A stretch of DNA of 64,000 nucleotides from contig NZ_JACWUO010000012.1 of NCBI RefSeq assembly GCF_020857975.1, positions 1 to 64,000 on the forward strand, read 5' to 3'. Under the pieces are notes generated by a model. That model ran no database searches and was not told where the DNA came from. It was given only the letters and a program-made list of their open reading frames with translations. Positions 20,038-31,060 of this stretch are shown piece after piece (position 1 is the stretch's first letter; each line of letters begins with the position of its first letter). This DNA is from Stenotrophomonas rhizophila (lineage in GTDB: Bacteria > Pseudomonadota > Gammaproteobacteria > Xanthomonadales > Xanthomonadaceae). The position numbers and the translations under genes were made by a program.

Positions 20038-21549
20038 ATGTCACGCCAAATGACTTCCATTCTACTGCTGGTCGGATTAATTACAGCGGCGAACCTTCTT
20101 CTCGTCGCGTCGGTGCGCGGTGCAAGTGCAGAGTCGCTGCAGTTAGAACGCGATGTCGAGCTCGATACCTTGTTGACGCAGCGCGCTCGATATGCCTTGG
20201 AACGGGTGGCGCTGGTAGGCGGTCAGTTGCGCCCCCGGCATGTCGATGCCTCGCTGAACATCGCAACCGGGGTGATTACGGTGCGCCTGGACAGGTCATT
20301 TCTTCCTGAGGACTACGGCCCTTCATTCGAGGACCAGAGAAGCAACATAAACAACGGCTTGATCTATGAGGCCGAAAAGTTCGCTCCAGTCAGTACCGTG
20401 GAGTACCTGTATGACGGCAAGGACATCTACCACTACTTTCCCGAAGTCAAGGCTGCCGATGACGCTGCCCGCTTGGAAGGCGAGCGGCGGCGGCAAGCGA
20501 CGGGACGGTCCGGGATGGCAGTTGTTGCGGCAGGCCATGGTTATTTCATGAGCTATAGGACCAATACGTGGGTAACCTCCCGCGACGAGCACAACGGTGT
20601 GAGCGAGGGGTTGCTGACGCCTTTGTATGCAGGTGAGTTGAGGGCTTTGGTGGAGGCTCGTAGTGGTATGGCAGTCACAAGGGCCCGCGTACAGGAGGCA
20701 GGTACGACTCATCCGGAGAGTGGATTCGAGTGGTGGACCATGGCCGCGCGCTATGCAATCGCGCAGCAATACCCCATGGAGACCGGGATATGGAATACAT
20801 ACGCAGGCAGTACGCTATGGGACAGGGAAGAGCGGGAGGACATCAATAGCAGGCCAAAGCTAGCCAACCACGTCGGGGCAAATGTGCTGATACATCTTCA
20901 CAGCAATGGCGAAGACAGCGGCGTGGTGCGTGGTAGCCGGGTCATAGTCCAGCCGGGCCGGGCTGTTGACGCTGCACTGGGACGTAGTGTGCTGTGCTCA
21001 ATGAAAGAGCTGATACAAAGTAGGGCCGGCTATGAGGCTTTTGTGGTGGCGCCCGCCCCGCATGTTGATAACAAAGGGGAGAATCGAGAGGCGCACATGC
21101 CGTCAATAATCGTTGAAACGGCATTTCATACCAATCCTGATGATGCAGCTGCGCTACTCGATCCAGAATTCCGCATCGCCTCAATGAAAGGCGTCGAAAA
21201 AGGCTACCGCCTGTTCCGCGAAGGCAAGGACTGCAAGCCGCTCAAGGGCGAAGCCATCGAGGATGTCAGCATGTCCCAGGGCGCTTCGCGCGAGATCGAG
21301 GTGCCGTTCGAGGGCTATCCGCAGTATCCGTTGCGTATCGTGACGCGCAACGTGGGGTGCCCGCCGGGCTGGGTGTGTCGCGGCAGCGAGATCACCGTGG
21401 ACGCACCGCAGCCGACGCCGTTGAAGATCGCGTTGTCCTGCAACAACAGCGGTTCGGCACCATTGTTCTGGGAGACTTCGCTGGTTGACGATGACGGGGT
21501 CAAATCGGTGCCGGTCCGGTATCGGCAGCAGTGCATCCGTAGTTCGTAG
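20038..21549 (+). CDS. Exported N-acetylmuramoyl-L-alanine amidase (Amidase_3)
   Basis: A 503-residue protein with an N-terminal signal/anchor segment (SILLLVGLITAANLLLVASV), a GerMN-like N-terminal region (about 40-140), a zinc amidase_3 domain (about 155-390) and a C-terminal domain of about 110 residues. Zinc and catalytic motifs are visible: VAAGHGYF, VLIHLHSNGED and IIVETAFHTNPDDAALL-like IIVETAFHTN. It would cleave the MurNAc-L-Ala bond in peptidoglycan, in the periplasm or outside. ATG 20038 has GGAGA 7 nt upstream; a TTG at 20017 is less likely. Base use changes inside the gene: the first 1.1 kb is clearly lower in GC than the segment after about 21185. This suggests a mosaic gene. 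Confidence 0.88.
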   Translation: MSRQMTSILLLVGLITAANLLLVASVRGASAESLQLERDVELDTLLTQRARYALERVALVGGQLRPRHVDASLNIATGVITVRLDRSFLPEDYGPSFEDQRSNINNGLIYEAEKFAPVSTVEYLYDGKDIYHYFPEVKAADDAARLEGERRRQATGRSGMAVVAAGHGYFMSYRTNTWVTSRDEHNGVSEGLLTPLYAGELRALVEARSGMAVTRARVQEAGTTHPESGFEWWTMAARYAIAQQYPMETGIWNTYAGSTLWDREEREDINSRPKLANHVGANVLIHLHSNGEDSGVVRGSRVIVQPGRAVDAALGRSVLCSMKELIQSRAGYEAFVVAPAPHVDNKGENREAHMPSIIVETAFHTNPDDAAALLDPEFRIASMKGVEKGYRLFREGKDCKPLKGEAIEDVSMSQGASREIEVPFEGYPQYPLRIVTRNVGCPPGWVCRGSEITVDAPQPTPLKIALSCNNSGSAPLFWETSLVDDDGVKSVPVRYRQQCIRSS

Positions 21550-21633
21550 GCCGGGTTGACACGGGATGGCTGCGCCACCGCTGGCTCAGTATTCGGGTAG
21601 CCGCGTTTGATGCTTCGTTGGCTGGGAGTGAGC

Positions 21634-22146
21634 ATGAAGACATTCCGTCGTTGGCGGTGGGCTGCGCTGATGCTGCTGGTGGTTGGCAGCGGGACCTCGT
21701 GGGCGACGGTCGCGCAACAACGGTCGGCAGGGTCTGTCGTAGAGAGCGATACGGGGCTGGATCTGCTGCTTACGCGCGAAGCGCAGCGGATACTGGATGC
21801 CGATCGGCTCAAGCGATCCAAGCCGCCGAACGTAACCGTCAAGGCGAGGGCGGACATCGCCGGAGATCGGGTGATCATTGACTTCGGGCCAGGGTTTTTG
21901 CCGGCGCAGGATGACAGCTCGACGGAGGAAATTGAGCAGTACATCAGCAACAGCCTGCGCGTCTATGCAGAAAAGGCGGGCCTTCACGAGGTGCAGGTGG
22001 ATGTTTTGTATGAAGGGCTTCCGTTTGAGCATTACTTTCCAGGGCCATACTCCCGGGAGGGCGGTGGAGCTGCGGACAAAAATGAAGCTGGGTCACGCCA
22101 CTATGCGTCGCAGCTGCCAGGCTTGAGCTGCCATGGCGCCACATAG
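21634..22146 (+). pseudogene. Truncated paralogue of the upstream amidase (N-terminal part only)
   Basis: A 170-residue frame with a signal peptide (WAALMLLVVGSGTSWA) whose residues about 35-130 align by eye with the N-terminal domain of the amidase just upstream. Shared features are LDLLLTREAQRIL versus LDTLLTQRARYAL, VIIDFGPGFLP versus ITVRLDRSFLP, and YEGLPFEHYFP versus YDGKDIYHYFP. Similarity stops right after the HYFP motif, and the last 35 residues look random. The zinc amidase domain is missing. GGAG lies 8 nt before ATG 21634. It is best read as the stump of a duplicated amidase gene; it could still be expressed as a secreted domain. Confidence 0.7.
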
Positions 22147-22160
22147 CCCACACCACCAAC

Positions 22161-22184
22161 AAAAAGACCGGCGCACTGCGCCGG
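22161..22184 (-). terminator. Rho-independent terminator of trxB
   Basis: On the minus strand CCGGCGC and GCGCCGG form a 7-bp stem with a 3-nt loop, followed after two bases by TTTTT (plus-strand A-run 22161-22165). It lies about 35 nt past the trxB stop. Confidence 0.85.
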
Positions 22185-22218
22185 CCTTCCGTTGCTACTG
22201 CGCCGGTGCTGCCCGGCC

Positions 22219-23253
<1,035 letters not shown>

Positions 23254-23457
23254 TCATAGAGTGGCGGCAGGGGCGGGGCGATTCAAGGCGGCCGGTGGAA
23301 CGCCGCAGCCCAGCCGGCGCGCGACCGGGCCCGGTGCCGGGGTTTTGGCGTGGCCGCGCCGGGAAGCTGTACCGACTGACAGCCGGTACCTACCCCCGGT
23401 GGCGGTTGGTCGTTTATTATCAAGCACTAACAGTGCATTCCCAAGGTGTGGTCTAAG

Positions 23458-25827
23458 GTGGCGAAGCAGCTCCCGGAACGATCCAAGTCCCCTGACAGCA
23501 AGCCGGCGTCGCGCAAGGCCGCGCCCGCGCCTGCGCCTGCCGACAACCCGCGGCGGCAACGGCTGTGGCGCGACCTGGGCCTGATCGCCATCGCCCCGGC
23601 GCTGCTGTACCTGGTGGCCAGCCTGTTCACCTATTCGGCCTCCGACCCGGGCTGGTCGCATACCGGCAGCGTGGTCGCGCCGGTGCAGAACATGGGCGGC
23701 CGCGTGGGTGCCTGGGTGGCCGATGTGCTGCTGCAGCTGTTCGGCTATGTCGCCTTCGTCCTGCCGATCGTGCTCGGTGCGCTGGCCTGGATCGCCATGT
23801 TCGGGCTCAAGCGCGAGAGCAAGGGCGAGCATGACCTGGACCCGGCGCTGCGGCTGGTCGGCCTGGTCGGCTTCCTGATCGCTGGCACCGGCTTCCTGCA
23901 CGTGCGCCTGTTCACCGGCGATGTGGCCCATGCCGGCGGCATCCTCGGCCGGCTGGTCGGCAATTCGCTCAGTGCCGGCTTCGGCGCGCTGGGCGCCAAC
24001 CTGTTCGTGCTGGTACTGCTGCTGGCCTCGATCACCCTGGCCACCGGCATCTCCTGGTTCGTGGTGATGGAAAAGATCGGCCGCTGGGTGCTGGCGCTGC
24101 AGCCGATGCTCAACAAGAAGAAGGAACAGGCCACCGAATGGCAGCAGACCCGCGCCATGCGCGAAGAACGCCAGGAAGTGCGCAAGGTCGATGCCGAGGT
24201 ACGCGCCAAGCGCGAGCCGGTCAAGATCGAGCCGCGCCCCGAGCCGGTGCTGGAGAAGAGCGACCGCGCCAAGCGCGAGACCCAGATCCCGATGTTCCGC
24301 GGGGTCAATGGCGATGGCTCGGACCTGCCGCCGCTGGCGTTGCTGGATGATCCCAAGCCGCAGCCCAAGGGCTACGACGAGGACACCCTGGAAACGCTGT
24401 CGCGGCAGATCGAGTTCAAGCTCAAGGACTTCCGCATCGAGGCCCAGGTGGTGGGCGCCTACCCGGGCCCGGTGATCACCCGCTTCGAGATCGAGCCGGC
24501 GCCGGGCATCAAGGTCAGCCAGATCAGCTCGCTGGACAAGGACATCGCGCGCGGGCTGTCGGTCAAGTCGGTGCGGGTGGTCGATGTGATCCCGGGCAAG
24601 TCGGTGGTGGGGCTGGAAATCCCCAACGTCACCCGCGAGATGATCTACCTGTCCGAACTGCTGCGCTCCAAGGAGTACGACAAGTCGGCCAGCCCGCTGA
24701 CCCTGGCGCTGGGCAAGGACATCGCCGGCCGCCCGACCGTGGCCGACCTGGCGCGCATGCCGCACCTGCTGGTGGCCGGTACCACCGGCTCGGGCAAGTC
24801 GGTGGCGGTCAACGCGATGGTGCTCAGCCTGCTCTACAAGGCCTCGCCGAAAGACCTGCGGATGCTGATGATCGACCCGAAGATGCTCGAGCTGAGCGTC
24901 TACCAGGGCATCCCGCACCTGCTGGCGCCGGTGGTCACCGACATGAAGGAAGCCGCCAACGGCCTGCGCTGGTGCGTGGCCGAAATGGAGCGGCGCTACA
25001 AGCTGATGAGCGCGGTGGGCGTGCGCAACCTGGCCGGCTTCAACAAGAAGGTCAAGGACGCCGAGGACGCCGGCCAGCCGATGATGGACCCGCTGTTCAA
25101 GCCCAACCCGGAGCTGGGCGAGGCGCCGCGCCCGCTGGAGACGTTGCCGTTCATCGTGATCTTCATCGACGAATTCGCCGACATGATGATGATCGTCGGC
25201 AAGAAGGTCGAAGAACTGATCGCGCGCCTGGCGCAGAAGGCGCGTGCGGCCGGCATCCACCTGATCCTGGCCACCCAGCGCCCGTCGGTGGATGTGATCA
25301 CCGGCCTGATCAAGGCCAACATCCCCACCCGCATCGGCTTCCAGGTCAGCTCCAAGATCGATTCGCGCACCATCCTGGACCAGTCCGGCGCCGAAACCCT
25401 GCTTGGCCACGGCGACATGCTGTACCTGCCGCCGGGCACCGCGTTGCCCGACCGCGTGCACGGCGCGTTCGTGTCCGACGAGGAAGTGCACCGGGTGGTC
25501 GAACACCTCAAGGCCAGCGGCCCGGCCGACTACATCAGCGGCGTGCTCGATGAAGTGCAGATGATGGGCGATGGCGTGGTGGTGGGCGCCGGCGGCCTGC
25601 CCGAGGCCAGCGGCGGCGGTGGCGATGAGTCCGACCCGCTGTACGACGAGGCCCTGCGCATCGTCACCGAAACCCGCCGCGCCTCGATCTCCGGGGTGCA
25701 GCGCCGCCTGAAGATCGGCTACAACCGTGCCGCGCGCCTGATCGAGGCGATGGAAATGGCCGGGGTGGTCAGCCCGCCCGAACACAACGGCGACCGCAGC
25801 GTGCTGGCGCCGCCCCCACCGAAATAA
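23458..25827 (+). CDS. DNA translocase FtsK
   Basis: A 789-residue inner-membrane protein of the division septum that pumps DNA and activates XerCD recombination at dif. The N-terminus has four membrane segments (about 30-210), then a short basic linker (much shorter than in E. coli), the RecA-like motor with Walker A GTTGSGKS, Walker [11 protein letters not shown] and the [12 protein letters not shown] sensor, and the C-terminal winged-helix gamma domain ([20 protein letters not shown]) that reads KOPS. Two GTG starts are possible, at 23446 and 23458. The second gives [10 protein letters not shown], which I recall as the usual start, with AAGG upstream. The gene is divergent from trxB. Confidence 0.94.
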   Translation: MAKQLPERSKSPDSKPASRKAAPAPAPADNPRRQRLWRDLGLIAIAPALLYLVASLFTYSASDPGWSHTGSVVAPVQNMGGRVGAWVADVLLQLFGYVAFVLPIVLGALAWIAMFGLKRESKGEHDLDPALRLVGLVGFLIAGTGFLHVRLFTGDVAHAGGILGRLVGNSLSAGFGALGANLFVLVLLLASITLATGISWFVVMEKIGRWVLALQPMLNKKKEQATEWQQTRAMREERQEVRKVDAEVRAKREPVKIEPRPEPVLEKSDRAKRETQIPMFRGVNGDGSDLPPLALLDDPKPQPKGYDEDTLETLSRQIEFKLKDFRIEAQVVGAYPGPVITRFEIEPAPGIKVSQISSLDKDIARGLSVKSVRVVDVIPGKSVVGLEIPNVTREMIYLSELLRSKEYDKSASPLTLALGKDIAGRPTVADLARMPHLLVAGTTGSGKSVAVNAMVLSLLYKASPKDLRMLMIDPKMLELSVYQGIPHLLAPVVTDMKEAANGLRWCVAEMERRYKLMSAVGVRNLAGFNKKVKDAEDAGQPMMDPLFKPNPELGEAPRPLETLPFIVIFIDEFADMMMIVGKKVEELIARLAQKARAAGIHLILATQRPSVDVITGLIKANIPTRIGFQVSSKIDSRTILDQSGAETLLGHGDMLYLPPGTALPDRVHGAFVSDEEVHRVVEHLKASGPADYISGVLDEVQMMGDGVVVGAGGLPEASGGGGDESDPLYDEALRIVTETRRASISGVQRRLKIGYNRAARLIEAMEMAGVVSPPEHNGDRSVLAPPPPK

Positions 25828-25911
25828 CCACGCCGCTGCGATGAACGCACCGGCGTGCGCCCGGCATTGACCGCGCATGCCGCCGCCCGGCCGCGTACCA
25901 AGGAACCTGCA

Positions 25912-27873
25912 ATGAAGCCGATGGTCTGGATGATGTGGGGCGGGCTGGCGTTCGCGCCGGCCCTGGCACTGGCCGCTGCCGCGCCACCACCGGCGGCCGC
26001 GCCACCGGCTCCGGTCGCCCCGGCCGCGCCTGCGCCGGCCAGCGAGGCCCAGGCCAGCAACAACTACAGTTTCGTGCGCTACCGCGCCGATTACGTAGTG
26101 CGCGCCGATGCCGGCAACGTGCAGACCGAAGAGTATGAAATCCTGCTCAAGACCAAGGCAGCGGTAGAGCAGTTCAGCCAGGTGCGGCTGAGCTACAGCG
26201 AAAAGATGGAAACCCTGGAAGTACTGGCTGCCTACACGCTGACCGCCGATGGCCAGCGCCGCGACGTGCCGGCCGACCGCATCTACACCCAGGAAAGCTA
26301 TTCCAGCGCCGCGGCGGCGATGTATGCCGACCGCAAGGTGCGGGTGGTGGTATTTCCCAACCTGGCGCCGGGCACGCGGGTGGTCTACCGCACCCGGCGC
26401 ACCCAGACCACGCCGTATTTCCCGGGCTATTTCGGGCTGTGGGAAACCTTCAGCGTGTTCACCCAGTACGACGATGCGCAGGTCACCCTGAGCGCCCCGG
26501 CCAGTTTGCCGATGCACGTGCAGCAGCGCGGTGTGCAGGGCAGCGACCAGCCGCGGATCCGTGGTGGGCAGGCGCAGTGGGAATGGCGCTACCGGCGCAC
26601 CGATCCGCTGCAGGCGCAGAACTGGTCGGCCGCGGCATGGGAATTCAGCCCGACCATCATGGCCAGCACCTACCGCGACTGGGCGCAGGTGGGCCAGGCC
26701 TACCAGCTCAAGGGCGGGCTGGCGGCCAAGGTCACCCCCGGCATCCAGGCCCTGGCCGACCAGCTCACCGCCGGCATCGTCGACCGCCGCCAACAGGCTG
26801 CGGTGTTGTACCGCTGGGTGTCGCAGAACATCCGCTACGTGGCGGTGTACCTGGGCAACGGCGGGCTGGAGCCCAACCCGGCGCAGCGCATCCTGGACAA
26901 CCACTATGGCGACTGCAAGGACCACGTGGTGATCCTGGAGGCGCTGCTGGCCGCGCGCGGCATCGACAGCACGCCGGTGCTGATCGGCGCCGGCGGCGGG
27001 CCGAGCCTGCCGGCGATCCCGCTGCTGGGCCGCTTCAACCATGCCATCACCTATGTGCCCGAGTTCGATCTGTACCTGGATTCGACCAGCGCCTATGCAC
27101 GCTTCGGCCAGCTGCCCGACGGCGACCTTGGCGCGCCGGTACTGCATACCCGCCAGGCCGTGCTGGCGCGCACCCCGGACAACGATGCCACGCGCAACGG
27201 CGCCGGGCTGGAGGTCGGCTTCCAGTTCGATGCGGCCGGCAACCTGTCCGGGCAGACCGTGCTGCAGCCTGGCGAGGTGGGCGAGATTGGAATGCGCGGC
27301 TCCTTTGCCCGGCTCAACGCGCAGAACCGCGCGCGGGTGGAGGAGTCGATCATGGCGTCCTCCGGCTTCGATGGCAGCGGCACGCTGACCCTGCTCGGCG
27401 ACCCGCAGGACCTGACCCGGCCGTTCAACTACCGCTACGACTTCCGCGCCAGCGACTACGTCGATTTCGGCGTGGTCGGCGGCATGCTGCTGCCCGACGC
27501 GCCCGGCGGCGAATCGTTCCGCGACATCTACGCCACCGCCTCGGCGCCGGACAACGCCACCCCGTTCTACTGCAACGACAGCCTGCGCGAGGAAACCTAC
27601 CGGCTGGCATTCCCGGCCGGGGTGCCTATCGTGGCGATCCCGCGCAGCCAGCGGTTCCAGAACGCCGCCGGCGAATACCGCCTGGACTGGAGCCGGCAGG
27701 GGCAGGTCGTCGTTGCCCGCCATCGCCTGCACCAGCGCGCGGTGCGCGGCCCGCAGGCGCTGTGCCAGCCGCAGGACTACGCCGCCTTCCGTGCGCTGTA
27801 CCAGCAGGTGCGGCGCGGCTTCCGCGGCCAGGTGGTGTATGGCGACCTCGGCAGCGTCCAGGCCGGCCCGTAG
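25912..27873 (+). CDS. Exported DUF3857/transglutaminase-like protein
   Basis: A 653-residue secreted protein. A signal peptide (MVWMMWGGLAFAPALALAAA) is followed by an Ala/Pro-rich linker, a DUF3857 beta-rich domain (about 60-240) and a transglutaminase-like domain with a plausible Cys-His-Asp triad: Cys in YGDCKDHVVILEALL, His in FNHAITYV and Asp in DLYLDSTSAY. A further C-terminal domain of about 200 residues follows. The family is common in Gram-negative bacteria and has no settled function. ATG 25912 has AAGGA 7 nt upstream. It lies between ftsK and lolA, probably co-transcribed. Confidence 0.85.
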   Translation: MKPMVWMMWGGLAFAPALALAAAAPPPAAAPPAPVAPAAPAPASEAQASNNYSFVRYRADYVVRADAGNVQTEEYEILLKTKAAVEQFSQVRLSYSEKMETLEVLAAYTLTADGQRRDVPADRIYTQESYSSAAAAMYADRKVRVVVFPNLAPGTRVVYRTRRTQTTPYFPGYFGLWETFSVFTQYDDAQVTLSAPASLPMHVQQRGVQGSDQPRIRGGQAQWEWRYRRTDPLQAQNWSAAAWEFSPTIMASTYRDWAQVGQAYQLKGGLAAKVTPGIQALADQLTAGIVDRRQQAAVLYRWVSQNIRYVAVYLGNGGLEPNPAQRILDNHYGDCKDHVVILEALLAARGIDSTPVLIGAGGGPSLPAIPLLGRFNHAITYVPEFDLYLDSTSAYARFGQLPDGDLGAPVLHTRQAVLARTPDNDATRNGAGLEVGFQFDAAGNLSGQTVLQPGEVGEIGMRGSFARLNAQNRARVEESIMASSGFDGSGTLTLLGDPQDLTRPFNYRYDFRASDYVDFGVVGGMLLPDAPGGESFRDIYATASAPDNATPFYCNDSLREETYRLAFPAGVPIVAIPRSQRFQNAAGEYRLDWSRQGQVVVARHRLHQRAVRGPQALCQPQDYAAFRALYQQVRRGFRGQVVYGDLGSVQAGP

Positions 27874-27985
27874 CGGGACGGCCGTGTCGCCGACGCGGCG
27901 GGGCGGTGCATACTATTCCTGATCGCCCATTCAGCTTGGCATGGGCACACTGCCTTCCATCCTTCACTTTCGTCTGGATACCCGC

Positions 27986-28624
27986 ATGCACACCTCCTTC
28001 CGCCGCTATCTGGTCGCCGCCACCCTGGTCGTGGCCAGCGTCGGTTCGGCCTCGGCCTGGGCCGGCGCCCGCGATGAGCTCAACCGGTTCACCCAGGGCC
28101 TGAAGGGCCTGGACGGGCAGTTCAGCCAGCAGGTGTTCGACAGCAAGGGCAAGATCAAGGAAACCACCAGCGGCCGGGTCGCGCTGTCGGCGCCGCGGCT
28201 GTTCCGTTGGGAGTACATCAAGCCGCACGAGCAGCTGATCGTGGCCGATGGCAAGAAGGTCTGGGTGTACGAGCCGGACCTGGAGCAGGCCACGGTGCGT
28301 GCACAGGGCGCGCAGGAGCAGAACAGCCCGCTGACCGCGCTGATCAACCCGGCGCTGCTGGACAAGCAATACGACGTCAGCCAGGAAGCGGCCGCGCGCG
28401 ATGGCCTGCAGTGGTTGTCGCTGACCCCTAAGCGCGAGACCGATACCGCTTTCCAGTACGCCGCGCTGGGCTTCAACGCCCAGGGCCTGGCCCGGATGGA
28501 AGTGGTGGACGCGGTGGGCCAGCGCACGGTGATCAGCTTCACCGGCTGGAAGCGCAACCCGGCCTTTGCCGCCGGCACCTTCAGCTTCGCCGCGCCCAAG
28601 GGTACCGACGTCATCGGCGAGTAA
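27986..28624 (+). CDS. Outer-membrane lipoprotein carrier LolA
   Basis: A 212-residue periplasmic chaperone that carries lipoproteins from LolCDE to LolB. The signal peptide ends near SASAWA. Typical features are the N-terminal helix (LNRFTQGLKGLDGQFSQQVFD), the hydrophobic-cavity strands (RLFRWEYIKPHEQLIVADGKKVWVYEPDLEQ) and the conserved arginine in FRWEY. It lies 112 bp after the transglutaminase-like gene. ATG 27986 is preferred over 27941 because it directly precedes the signal peptide. Confidence 0.95.
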   Translation: MHTSFRRYLVAATLVVASVGSASAWAGARDELNRFTQGLKGLDGQFSQQVFDSKGKIKETTSGRVALSAPRLFRWEYIKPHEQLIVADGKKVWVYEPDLEQATVRAQGAQEQNSPLTALINPALLDKQYDVSQEAAARDGLQWLSLTPKRETDTAFQYAALGFNAQGLARMEVVDAVGQRTVISFTGWKRNPAFAAGTFSFAAPKGTDVIGE

Positions 28625-28668
28625 GGCCGAGGCCCTGCTGTTGCCGGGCCTTGCCCGGCGGTTTGTTC

Positions 28669-29113
28669 GTGATCTTGATCTACCTCCCCCTTGGAGCGAG
28701 CCGAGCATCGCAATCCCATTCGTCCGGGAACAGACGCGTAGCGACGCGTTCTTCACTATGGACATTCATTGCTACGGAGGCGCGGGCGAAGAGGCGCGGG
28801 CCAAGCATGAAGCGTGCTGAGGGCTGTGCGGCAACGCATGGGCGCGTGGCGACGCGTTGGAATAACGGGCGCCCGCTGGTCTAGGGGCGCGAGCGCAGCG
28901 AGTTCCGCGCCGTCCCCCGATGACGCGAGAAGCGCAGGGCACCGACGGGCAAAGCCCGGCGGCGAGCGGACGGGGGCGTGTTCTTTGGTTACTTTCTTGC
29001 ACGAGCACCAGCGCCGCAGGAGCGGCGCGGAACAGCGTAGCTGGCCCGTAGGGTGGCGCACACGGATGTGCGACATCAGAAAGTGACTCGCGCCCCGAAG
29101 GGGCACGAAACGC
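28669..29113 (+). repeat. Long intergenic repeat, copy 1
   Basis: About 445 bp, beginning GTGATCTTGATCTACCTCCC and ending near GGGGCACGAAA. Copies lie at 37700-37984 (internally deleted) and 56571-56926 (diverged). It is preceded by CTGCTGTTGCC and a GCCGGGC hairpin where the other copies have GTTGC(T/C) hexamers. Frames are open in several directions but differ between copies, so it is probably not protein-coding. It fills most of the 607-bp lolA-rarA gap. Confidence 0.85.
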
Positions 29114-29138
29114 ATTTGATCCTGCCTGGCTTCATGAG

Positions 29139-29163
29139 GAGCCGGCCAGCGGCCGGCACTACC
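29139..29163 (-). repeat. SMAG-type REP
   Basis: GCCGGCCAGCGGCCGGCACT followed by ACC; read on the minus strand it begins GTAGTGCCGGCCGCTGG like the copies at 17644 and 46385. It lies between the long repeat and the rarA promoter. Confidence 0.85.
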
Positions 29164-29219
29164 AGGGCGACCCCAGGCCCGGTGCTGCCAGCGGAGGCGC
29201 GGTGTCAGGCCGGTCACGG

Positions 29220-29225
29220 TAGAAT
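29220..29225 (+). promoter_or_regulatory. -10-like box before rarA (possible leaderless start)
   Basis: TAGAAT ends 6 nt before the GTG at 29232, so a start site at the usual distance would fall on the start codon. There is no Shine-Dalgarno sequence and no good -35 hexamer. Confidence 0.45.
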
Positions 29226-29231
29226 AAGCAC

Positions 29232-30599
29232 GTGGCCAGAAACCGAACGACATTCAACGGGCCCGATCTGCTGAGCGTGGATCGGGACAACATGCGTCCG
29301 CTCGCCGAGCGCATGCGCCCGCAGACCCTGGACGAGATGGTCGGGCAGAAACGCCTGCTCGCGCCGGGCAGCGCGCTGCGCCGCGCGGTCGAATCCGGGC
29401 ATGTGCATTCGATGATCCTGTGGGGCCCGCCGGGCTGCGGCAAGACCACCCTGGCGCTGCTGCTGGCCCATTACGCCGATGCCGAATTCCGCGCGATCTC
29501 GGCGGTGCTGTCAGGCCTGCCCGAGGTGCGCCAGGTGCTGGCCGAGGCCGCGCAACGCTTCGCCGAAGGACGGCGCACGGTACTGTTCGTCGACGAGGTG
29601 CACCGCTTCAACAAGGCCCAGCAGGATGCGTTCCTGCCGCATATCGAGCGCGGCACCATCGTGTTCGTCGGCGCCACCACCGAAAACCCCTCGTTCGAAC
29701 TGAACTCGGCGCTGCTCTCGCGCTGCCGCGTGCATGTGCTTGAATCGGTGTCGCCGGCCGATATCGTCGAGGCGCTGCAGCGCGCACTGGACGATGTGCC
29801 GCGCGGGCTGGCCGGGGAGGGGCTGCAGGTAGCGCCCGAATCGCTGCTGGAGATTGCCACCGCCGCCGACGGCGATGTGCGCCGCGCCCTGACCCTGCTG
29901 GAGATCGCCGCCGAACTGGCCGGCGGTGACGGTGGCCGGATCAGTCCGGAGATGCTGGTGCAGGTGCTGGCCGACCGTACCCGCCGCTTCGACAAGGGCG
30001 GCGAACAGTTCTATGACCAGATTTCGGCATTGCACAAGTCGGTGCGCAGCTCCAACCCCGATGCCGCGCTGTACTGGCTGACCCGGATGCTCGATGGCGG
30101 CTGCGATCCGTCCTACCTGGCGCGGCGCCTGACCCGCATGGCGATCGAGGATATCGGCCTGGCCGACCCGCGCGCGCAGTCGATGGCGCTGGAAGCCTGG
30201 GATATCTACGAGCGGCTGGGCAGCCCGGAAGGCGAGTTGGCGTTCGCGCAGCTGGTGCTGTACCTGGCCAGCACCGCCAAGTCCAACGCCGGCTACGCCG
30301 CCTTCAACCTGGCCAAGGCGGAAGTGCGGGAAACCGGCACCCAGGAGGTGCCGCTGCACCTGCGCAACGCACCGACCAAGCTGATGAAGGAGCTGGGCTA
30401 CGGCAAGGCCTACCAGTACGACCACGACGCCGACGGCGGTATCGCGCTGGACCAGACCGGTTTCCCCGATGCGATGGGCGAGCGGGTGTACTACCAGCCG
30501 GTGGCGCGCGGGCTGGAGATCAAGTTGAAGGAAAAGCTCGACCGCTTGCGTGCGGCCCGGGCGCAGGCCCGCGCCGACAAGGACGGCGGTGATGGGTGA
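29232..30599 (+). CDS. Replication-associated recombination protein RarA (MgsA)
   Basis: A 455-residue AAA+ ATPase related to clamp loaders that acts at stalled replication forks. Walker A GPPGCGKTT, Walker B VLFVDEVHRFNKAQQDAFLP, sensor 1 VGATTENPSFELNSALLSRC and the C-terminal tetramerisation domain (SSNPDAALYWLTRMLDGG) are all present. The GTG at 29232 gives about 20 residues before the conserved LAERMRPQTLDE, matching E. coli RarA. It overlaps crcB by 8 nt at its end. Confidence 0.95.
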   Translation: MARNRTTFNGPDLLSVDRDNMRPLAERMRPQTLDEMVGQKRLLAPGSALRRAVESGHVHSMILWGPPGCGKTTLALLLAHYADAEFRAISAVLSGLPEVRQVLAEAAQRFAEGRRTVLFVDEVHRFNKAQQDAFLPHIERGTIVFVGATTENPSFELNSALLSRCRVHVLESVSPADIVEALQRALDDVPRGLAGEGLQVAPESLLEIATAADGDVRRALTLLEIAAELAGGDGGRISPEMLVQVLADRTRRFDKGGEQFYDQISALHKSVRSSNPDAALYWLTRMLDGGCDPSYLARRLTRMAIEDIGLADPRAQSMALEAWDIYERLGSPEGELAFAQLVLYLASTAKSNAGYAAFNLAKAEVRETGTQEVPLHLRNAPTKLMKELGYGKAYQYDHDADGGIALDQTGFPDAMGERVYYQPVARGLEIKLKEKLDRLRAARAQARADKDGGDG

Positions 30600-30990
30600 T
30601 TTCGCGCTGTGGTGGCAGCAGCTGGGCCTGGTGATGGCCGGCGGCGCGCTGGGCGCGGCACTGCGTTTCATGGTCGGCGATGCGCTGCTGCGCCAGTTCG
30701 GCAATGGTTTCCCCTGGGGCACGCTGACGGTGAATCTGGTCGGCGCCTTTGCCGCCGGTTACGTGATGGTGTGGCTGCAGGGCCGTGGCCATGCGGCGGT
30801 GTACTGGCGCGCGTTCCTGCTGGTGGGCATCCTCGGCGGCCTGACCACGTTCTCTTCGATGATGCTGGAGACGCTGCTGTTGGCGCGCAGCGATCGCGGC
30901 CTGATGTTGCCGCTGTACCTGGGCATCAGCCTGGCCGGCGGCATGGCCCTGGTCTGGGCCGGCGCGCGGCTGGCCGACGCCTGGCGCTGA
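30592..30990 (+). CDS. Fluoride channel CrcB (Fluc)
   Basis: A 132-residue membrane protein with four membrane segments that forms dual-topology dimeric channels exporting fluoride. Conserved signatures are GGALGAALRF, GTLTVNLVGAFAAGYV and GGLTTFSSMMLE (the T-T-F-S track). The ATG at 30592 lies inside the end of rarA, giving translational coupling. No fluoride riboswitch was seen upstream of rarA. Confidence 0.95.
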   Translation: MGDFALWWQQLGLVMAGGALGAALRFMVGDALLRQFGNGFPWGTLTVNLVGAFAAGYVMVWLQGRGHAAVYWRAFLLVGILGGLTTFSSMMLETLLLARSDRGLMLPLYLGISLAGGMALVWAGARLADAWR

Positions 30991-31060
30991 GGGCAGGGCG
31001 GCCCTGCCTGGGCGTCACCCCGCATCAACCGTCGACCGGCGCCACGAAGGCATGACCCGG

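Noticed and set aside
23254..27732. A 1492-codon open frame on the minus strand
   Set aside because: It is the antisense of ftsK and the transglutaminase-like gene; both plus-strand proteins have clear domains. The minus frame is a His/Gln/Gly/Arg-rich shadow typical of high-GC DNA.
28669..29113. Open frames inside the long intergenic repeat, for example starting near 28814
   Set aside because: The frames are not kept between the three repeat copies, and one copy lacks the middle third, so coding is unlikely.
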